Assembly (NCBI GenBank): GCA_032622095.1
Contig: CP136067.1
Span: 122,115,030-122,179,029, forward strand
Source of the DNA: Siphonodentalium dalli
Lineage: Eukaryota > Mollusca > Scaphopoda > Gadilida > Siphonodentaliidae
DNA length: 64,000 nucleotides
Reading direction: 5' to 3'
Shown here: in pieces, positions 57,665 to 64,000 of the stretch
Numbering within the stretch: the first letter of the stretch is position 1
How the letters are laid out: every line of letters begins with the position of its first letter
Translations under genes and position numbers: made by a program
The notes under the pieces: model-generated
What the model saw: only the letters and a program-made list of their open reading frames with translations
Databases searched by the model: none
Told to the model about the DNA's origin: nothing

Positions 57665-57676
57665 ACGCTGGAAGTA
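57665..57676 (+). CDS. Exon 16: candidate 12-nt microexon
   Basis: Twelve bases (acgctggaagta) lie between ctcatatag and a consensus donor gtaagtat at 57677. In phase 1 it adds Asp-Ala-Gly-Ser and splits the next codon to Thr, giving TDDDEEDAGSTASKKPEP. Phase is 1-1, so inclusion or skipping keeps the frame. The acceptor tract is moderate. It agrees in phase with exon 17; a competing candidate at 55876 does not. Confidence 0.55.
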
Positions 57677-58731
57677 GTAAGTATCTGGAATGTTTGAAAT
57701 TTAAAAAATTTATATTGATAGTAATTTGATGAGACAGTCTTGTTAAAACTAAACCATGTTTCATTTCAATCAAATTACAGTCTAGGGACTCCCGTGGTTA
57801 AAATTATTTCAGAGATGATTGGGGAATCCCCTGCTCGTGACAACTCATTCATTTTCATGTTTCGAAATAAGCCACCATTTAAAGTTTTGATTGACGTGCG
57901 ACAATGCCCACACTCCTTCACTTACGCTTTCCATAATACTTATTTTTAGCAACATTGGGTGGGGCTTGTGTGAATAAGTGACAAAGTGTGAATAATTATT
58001 GGTTTTGCTTGAAACTATTGATTGGTCAAGCAACGCATTCTTTGATGCGCAAGTAATTTTATTTGCTCAATTCCTCCCGTTTGAAATAATTTTAACCGCA
58101 CGAGTCTCTAGAAAGTAAGAAGATTTAAACAAAACATGTTCTAGTTTTAATAAGACTGTTGATGAGACTGCAATGTAGCTATAATTTTTGAAGTATTCAG
58201 TTTTCCATGCATTTTGAGAATCCAAACTGCTGATATGTCTTTATGAAAATGTTTGAGATTGTTTAGATACATGTATGTCTTTAGTATTTGCAGATGCGCT
58301 TGCAAGTTGTGATATCTTTCCAGAACCTATTACCAGTTACATTCATTTAGTCTGTCAATTGCTTTATTTTTTTTATATTACCTATCCTATATTTATGGAA
58401 AAATCGTTACTGACATTAGATATTCCCCCCAAGTTGAATATGGTCAATGTTAGATAATTTGATATAAAATGTCTAGTAAGAGATAGATTACTGTGAACAG
58501 TGTACTAATATTAATTCCTAACATAAAATTTAACCTCAAAATGTCTAGTTTTCTCAAAGGCATACATACAGCTTCTTTTTGCATTATCAAGTTGAAACAC
58601 CCCCATAATTTTGATACATGTCCATTGAGTAATTCAGCTGAAGTTGAGTGATAAATATGTTTAAAATAGCAAGTTCTTGAAAAGAGCTCCTAGGTATGGA
58701 AAACAATCACGCCAGTGGACCATGGCATTCA

Positions 58732-58948
58732 TACAGTAATGCCCTAAATAATCAACCCCTTAACCACAGCAGAATTATGGGTAACTTTTCAGGATTTAGT
58801 CGGAAATATGGCTTGTTGCCATTCATCAGAAAGCTCTCAGTGAGAGCTTTCCGATGAATGGCAACAAGCCATATTTCCGACTAAATCCTGAAAAGTTACC
58901 CATAATTCTGCTGCAGTTAAGCGGTCGATTATTTAGGGCATTACTCTA
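58732..58948. mobile_element. Family A MITE, copy A20
   Basis: Full-length, centre AGT. Confidence 0.92.
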
Positions 58949-59191
58949 CTCACTATAATTGTTTTATAAATGGGCTCTTGTGTTACATGATACTTATTGG
59001 ATCATAGAAGGATGATGTTGGGGTGAAAATTGAACTTCAGCCATTGTTACTTGTAACAGTACACCTCTCTCCCAAATAACCAAAACCGGGAGAAGTAGGC
59101 TGGTCTCAGAATCATGAATAAATAAATTCATTGGATTTAGCAGTAATGATCAGTGCTTGCTGTCTGTTGAATTTCGGCCAGAAATGGCTGT

Positions 59192-59328
59192 TAAAGTAAT
59201 GCCATAAATAATCGACTCCTTAACCATAGCAGAATTATGGGTCACTTTTCAGGATTTAGTTGGAAATATGGCTTGTTACTCATAATTCTGCTGTGGTTAA
59301 GGAGTCGATTATTTAGGACATTACTGTA
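59192..59328. mobile_element. Family A MITE, copy A21 (centre deleted)
   Basis: Outer halves of both arms retained, inner halves lost. Confidence 0.9.
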
Positions 59329-59815
59329 CTTCACTTGAAATCTTGTGATGGAATTTCTTGTATTTTCTAGCAAGAATGAACTTAATTTTAATAACAGAAA
59401 ATGTAATCGCTTTCCATTGACGTATAGTACTTATTTCCGTTCAAAAAATTGCCCAATATGAACTGTATGTCTGCTCAAAAAGAAACTGGTAAATAATTTC
59501 TTGAGTTGTCTTTTAAAATTTTTTTGGAAATCTAACTGGTCATAGGTGATGCGCTGCTATTGGCTAAATATTGCATAATATTTTCTTTGTTATGACTGCA
59601 TTCGGACTGTTTTCAGATCAATCTTGTGCATACACTTGCGTTTGGAAAAATTGAACTGCGCTTGCATCTAGATCCTTCTGTGCATTTGGAAATTTTCTAG
59701 GATCTCTTCTTTATACTATCTTATTTCTTGAACCTTTTCTTTGTACTATTTCTACCTAGATTTTTTATGCTTTCTGTGTTTTCCACATAAAATGGTCTAT
59801 CTCTTCCCTTTTGTT

Positions 59816-60205
59816 TAAAGCCACATGGCAGTTTGTTCTCCGAAAATAAATTTAATAATATTCACTTTAAAAAAATTTCCGGTATTGAAATACGTATATA
59901 ACTATATATATACCTGAACTACCATTTGATGAGGATTATATGTCCCAGAAAGACTCTTTGAAATCGTAAAAAATACAACGTCGAAAACAATGTACATGCC
60001 CCCCCCCCCCCCCTACAAAACAGTGCAATTTGTATTCATCTGAATTCTGGATTCAGAAACGGAATGTCCGGAAAAGCTATATCATGTTATCCTAATGTGA
60101 AACTATTAAAAAAAACTAAACGCACTGCACCAAACTTATGTTGTACCATAAACGTTTCAGAGTGATGACGGCTCTAGATTTTCTTCCCGTGTTCTACAGT
60201 TGTAA
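59816..60205 (+). repeat. Dispersed repeat H, copy 4 (uninterrupted)
   Basis: The uninterrupted version of copy 2, with an internal C-run at 60000-60013. Provides the empty site for A8. Confidence 0.85.
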
Positions 60206-60269
60206 TTTTTGTCCTTGCTGGAAGTGTTTCTGGGAAGAGATAGATCATCTTTATCACAGCACTCTTAAT

Positions 60270-60486
60270 TACAGTAATGACCTAAATAATCAACTCCTTA
60301 ACTACAGCAGAATTATGGGTAATTTTTTACGATTTATTCAGAAATATGGCTTGTTGCCATTCATCGGAAAGCTCTCTCTGAGAGCTTTCCGATGAATGGC
60401 AACAAGCCATATTTCCGACTAAATCCTGAAAAGTTAACCATAATTATGCTGTGGTTAAGGAGTCAATTATTTAGGGCATCATTGTA
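60270..60486. mobile_element. Family A MITE, copy A22
   Basis: Full-length, centre TCT. Confidence 0.92.
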
Positions 60487-60620
60487 TTTCTGAAACTTTT
60501 TTGTGGATCGAAGATTTTGGTCAACTTCACACTATTTCTCTCTATCTTTTCACCGTTCTTATAAAATGCGATGCTGTTTTCACTCACTTATTCTTACATT
60601 ATATGTTGCCACACTGTTAT

Positions 60621-60840
60621 TTAACCCTTTCAGTGCTAAGTCCGATTTTTGTATCAACCCATATTTCCTTGATAATTATTAAAATTTATTGATTACTAGT
60701 ATCATAATGTGACACATTGATGGAAAGAGCTCTAAGAGCTCTTTCCATCACTGTATCACATCATTATAATCAATAATTTGAAAAATGATCAAGGAAATAT
60801 GGGTTGATACAAAAATTGGACATGGCACTGAAAGGGTTAA
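60621..60840. mobile_element. Family C element, copy C5
   Basis: Full palindrome between two TTAA sites, with a small insertion in the left arm. Confidence 0.91.
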
Positions 60841-61192
60841 CTATCGGACTAAAAGCTGTTGCCAGGGTCAATTAAAAAAGCATCTGTTTCTTGATACACT
60901 TTGACTCTTTGCCTGATTGTTTCATTAATGTATTCAGATTTTGATGGAAGTTGTTGACGCTGAGGTTTTTTTATCATGGATGTAATATTGGTTGTGAATT
61001 TATTGTTTACTTCCGAAATCTGGACAAGAAGAGAATTGTTTCCTCAGTTGTTCGATCTCTAACTCTTGTCAATCGATTCCGCTTATATAAACTGTTCACG
61101 ATTTGACAACCATCCTCATTATGGTATTGCAGTTTTTCTGACCAAACTTTGTTGCAGTAGATTTTAGACGGAACAATAAAACAAATTCTAGT

Positions 61193-61642
61193 AAAAGGTA
61201 CTCATTCCGATACGATGGTCCCCATTTCATCAGATTCCAACAACAACATTTTTTAAATGCCGCTTCAGTTGTCAGAATCGAATAATTGTCCAAAAATAAT
61301 GCTAACCACCATCTACTATAGTATAAAATTGCCCAAAACCTTTTATTTATCAACATTATTTTCAAGGAAATTTTGCTGGTTTGTCAAATATCTGACACAA
61401 AAAGCCACTTCATTTTAGAGTTATCCATCTTCATCCGCAATTTGGTCGGAGACCGTATTCCTGTCGACTGGTTACTGGGCCACTTATAATTATCGGTGGT
61501 GAAAAATAATAGATTTCAAACAACGATATTTGATCACTCTGAGCTTTGATCGGTGGGTTCCTAGACTCAAATCAAATATTTTTACCCCCGAAGCCAAGGA
61601 AATAGTAATTTGCGAGCGTTAATTTCGGATTATGCATCTTAA
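61193..61642 (+). repeat. Dispersed repeat G, copy 4
   Basis: Longest G copy, reverse orientation to copies 1 and 2. Confidence 0.83.
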
Positions 61643-61732
61643 CATTTTAGTCATTTGTGTTACATAAAATGAACTGGTACCTGATATGGATGTATTCATT
61701 CATTATAAAGGGTTTCCTTTCACCCAAGCCAT

Positions 61733-61831
61733 AGTTTAGTGTGCCTGTAATTTGCAGAATGAGGTCCCCAGAGGGGATAGCATCACTAAATTCACCCTCT
61801 TGGCACCTCATTCTGCTTTGGCCTCATCTTA
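61733..61831. mobile_element. Family E fragment, copy E13
   Basis: b-type left end and one shortened hairpin only. Confidence 0.85.
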
Positions 61832-63375
61832 GGCAGATCTTGGTAATTTAGTCAAACCAGATGCACCCTCTATTTTTAGCTGCCGTGTCATAATTTTTTC
61901 GGGTTTTAGTACTTTGGCAAGATTGTTCAAGGATATATTTGAGTTATTTTTTAGAAATCTCCGAGAATATTTTAGAAATTCTGCAGGGAGAACTGCCATT
62001 GTCTCTTAATTGATAGCAAGTTGAAAGTTGACTTCCTTCCTATAGTTTTCTCAAGTACATGTAGTAAGATGTTTCACCTAATTATTCCTCTAGTTGACAA
62101 CCTAGGATAATGAGGATTGTGACCTTCACCTTTCTAATCTTTGGCAGCATGTTGAAACTCTAGCTGATATCATCTGTTTAACTAGATATGGATCCATGCA
62201 TAGATTTGGATTCATGCATCATTGATTGATTGATTGATTGATTGATTCTTAAACCAGCAACTTCCAGATCACATGACACATTATTGGAATTGTTCATGTT
62301 CACAATAGTTAGTAAACAGCACATTTACGCCAATTTTTAAAAATCCTGAACCAAATATTCGACATAAATTTATTTGACATAAGATTTATACATAGTTGAT
62401 ACTGGAAGTTGCTAGTAGTCTATGTTCTGTTCCTTGATTGACTAAAACTCCCCAACAGAAATACAACTTACCTGATCATAAATAACATTTACTGATTTGA
62501 AAATAAGGGGACATTTCCTGTCAGTTGAATAGATTTCTAATTAAAAATCATTATTTCTATCCCTTTATAGGCCAAGCGAATTCAGAAATTTTATCCAAAA
62601 TTAAGTTTTTTAGTTTTTTTTATCATTGTTGGACAATTTATATCAGTGGGTTTATAAAGTGGGTACTAAAAATATTTATTTTCTTGGTAAAAGTATTGAC
62701 TTTCACGATTGGGAAATTTATTTTGGGATATATTTCTGAAATATATTTCTGGAATGTGTGCATGCTAACTTTCTGTTGGGAATGTTTTATCTCTGAATGC
62801 TCTATAACACACCATTCAACACATACAAACAATCTTATTGGTACAGTCTGCAGTTATTTGTTTAGAAAATTGTACCACTAAAGGTCAAAAAGTTGTTAAA
62901 CCAAAAATATATGGATGATATTAAACAGTCATGAAACATGATATAAAAAAGGATAAATTTCACTTTTCTATTTAAACATAAGCTGGTAAAGCTTGAATCG
63001 ATTTTTTCAAAAAATTTTGAATGAAACTTTAATTAAAATTTTGAACCAAATTTATTAAAATGTGAGTTCTTTTCGACTTTTGACCTCTGACGATGGTTCA
63101 TGCAATTTGGTTTTCAAAAGCGGAAATCTTTCATTTTTAACATTTGTGGTTTCTTTCCATAAATTTTCAAAGAAAATTCATTAAAAATTGTGAATGAAAT
63201 TTAAAAAAATGAAAAAAATTTAGCGACATTTGCATTCTATGTAGATTTTATTGAAATATTTCTTTTTCAATGTTTGTGGTCTTTTTCATTGGTTTTGAAT
63301 GGTGTGACTGAATGTGATTTTAGACTCTACGTGCATTGTGTTATCTCTCTTTGCCTGTCTCTCCTCTACATTTAG

Positions 63376-63588
63376 CTGCATCTAAAAAGCCCGAACCCAA
63401 GAAGCCCGAACCCAAGAAGCCTGAACCGGCCAAGAAGGACGAACCCAAAAAACCTTCTCCTAAGAAAGAAGAGGCCACTAAACAACCGCCCCCTCAAATT
63501 GTTGTAGATGACGAAAGCCAAGGTAATGAAAAACCAAAGCCCAAAAAGGGAGGTTACTTAATGACACCTAGTACCATCGTGGAAGAAG
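63376..63588 (+). CDS. Exon 17: Lys/Pro/Glu repeat segment of the linker
   Basis: A 213-nt symmetrical (1-1) exon. The acceptor is ctacatttag and the donor gtaagt at 63589. It encodes ASKKPEPKKPEPKKPEPAKK, then DEPKKPSPKKEEATKQ, PPPQIVVDDESQG and NEKPKPKKGGYLMTPSTIVEE. The KKPEP repeats are PEVK-like. The end looks like the run-in to a further folded domain outside the window. A second donor, gtaatg after 63522, is also in phase 1; its use would drop 22 residues in frame. This exon appears to continue the linker rather than end it. Confidence 0.9.
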
Positions 63589-64000
63589 GTAAGTCCATCA
63601 TCGTTGTGTTGTATACAAGTCACACAGTTTGTGGATCATGGATATGCGCACACTCTATACAAAATATGGCTGCTTTTCGCTCTTATTTATGAGACCCATT
63701 CTCAAAGTTTTAGCTGATGAGATTGATTTTTATTCCATTCGGGAGTTTCCATATATTTTCTGAAAGATTTAAGGCATTTATCTCCGCCTAAATATGAATT
63801 AATACAAAAATGCCTTAGAAAAAAACTGATTTTTTTTTAATTCGGCATTTTGGAAAATTTCAAAATTCATGTAAATAAAAATTTTACAAAATTAATTTAG
63901 ACACCATTAAAAGTGTCAGAAGAAATTTATAATTATAAATTTACCATTGGAAATTGGCCAACAAAATTCCATCAAAAACTTGATCTTTAAAACTCTAAAT
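63589..64000 (+). other. Start of intron 17
   Basis: Opens with the consensus donor gtaagt. AT-rich, nothing recognisable to the window end. Confidence 0.8.

Larger units (their letters stand above)
57677..63375 (+). other. Intron 16 (5.7 kb, phase 1)
   Basis: A20-A22, H4, C5, G4 and an E fragment. The stretches 57700-58730, 59330-59815, 60841-61190 and 61835-63375 show no exon. The last is very AT-rich with an (ATTG)n run at 62221-62247. Confidence 0.65.

Noticed and set aside
1-64000. Autonomous transposase or reverse transcriptase gene
   Set aside because: No ORF with DDE, RT or endonuclease motifs was seen; all elements here look non-autonomous.

Overview
The window is a piece of an intron-rich, AT-rich animal nuclear genome. 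Its only gene is the plus-strand interior of one very large muscle-type gene. Seventeen exons can be placed from splice signals, reading phase and protein content. They join without a frame break into 2667 nt (889 codons), and the gene runs off both ends of the window. The encoded protein has five complete I-set immunoglobulin domains and the second half of a sixth. These are followed by a linker of about 317 residues that begins as a Glu/Lys-rich repeat and ends in KPEP-type repeats. A block of Ig domains followed by a PEVK-like charged linker is the N-terminal layout known for projectin/twitchin-type giant sarcomeric proteins, so twitchin/projectin is the best family call. A titin-like relative is not excluded. 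Long introns and dense foldback MITEs would fit a marine lophotrochozoan such as a mollusc, but the species cannot be read from the sequence.

Layout: 1-1384 is repeat-rich flank. Exon 1 (1385-1540) is a half Ig domain, exon 2 (7268-7579) a whole one. A 13-nt microexon (16515-16527) leads to a split Ig (17342-17555 with 27954-28044). Next come split Igs at 30078-30301 with 31646-31746, then (after a 9-nt microexon at 34242) 44565-44778 with 45827-45914, then 46795-46844 with 48100-48343. The charged linker is encoded at 50082-50131, 51577-52204, 53871-53918, 57665-57676 (12-nt microexon) and 63376-63588.

The other 96% is intron, and by my rough count about a third of the window is recognisable repeat. 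The main classes are: a TA-flanked palindromic element (family A, 22 copies); TTAA-flanked piggyBac-like foldbacks (families B, C, D, G, I); a twin-hairpin family (E); a 28-unit 95-bp satellite at 36867-39498; a 41-bp minisatellite just after exon 13; and many dispersed or tandem duplications. No transposase, reverse transcriptase, tRNA or rRNA gene was seen, so the elements are non-autonomous.

The most interesting signals are in the repeats and in how they sit on the gene. Palindrome arms carry copy-specific changes mirrored in the opposite arm, while the 2-3 nt palindrome centre differs freely between copies. One hairpin cassette (family B) recurs inside elements with at least four different terminal sequences. 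Foldback elements start within 30 bp downstream of five of the 17 splice donors. A minisatellite looks like a run of complete 3' splice sites next to a real donor.
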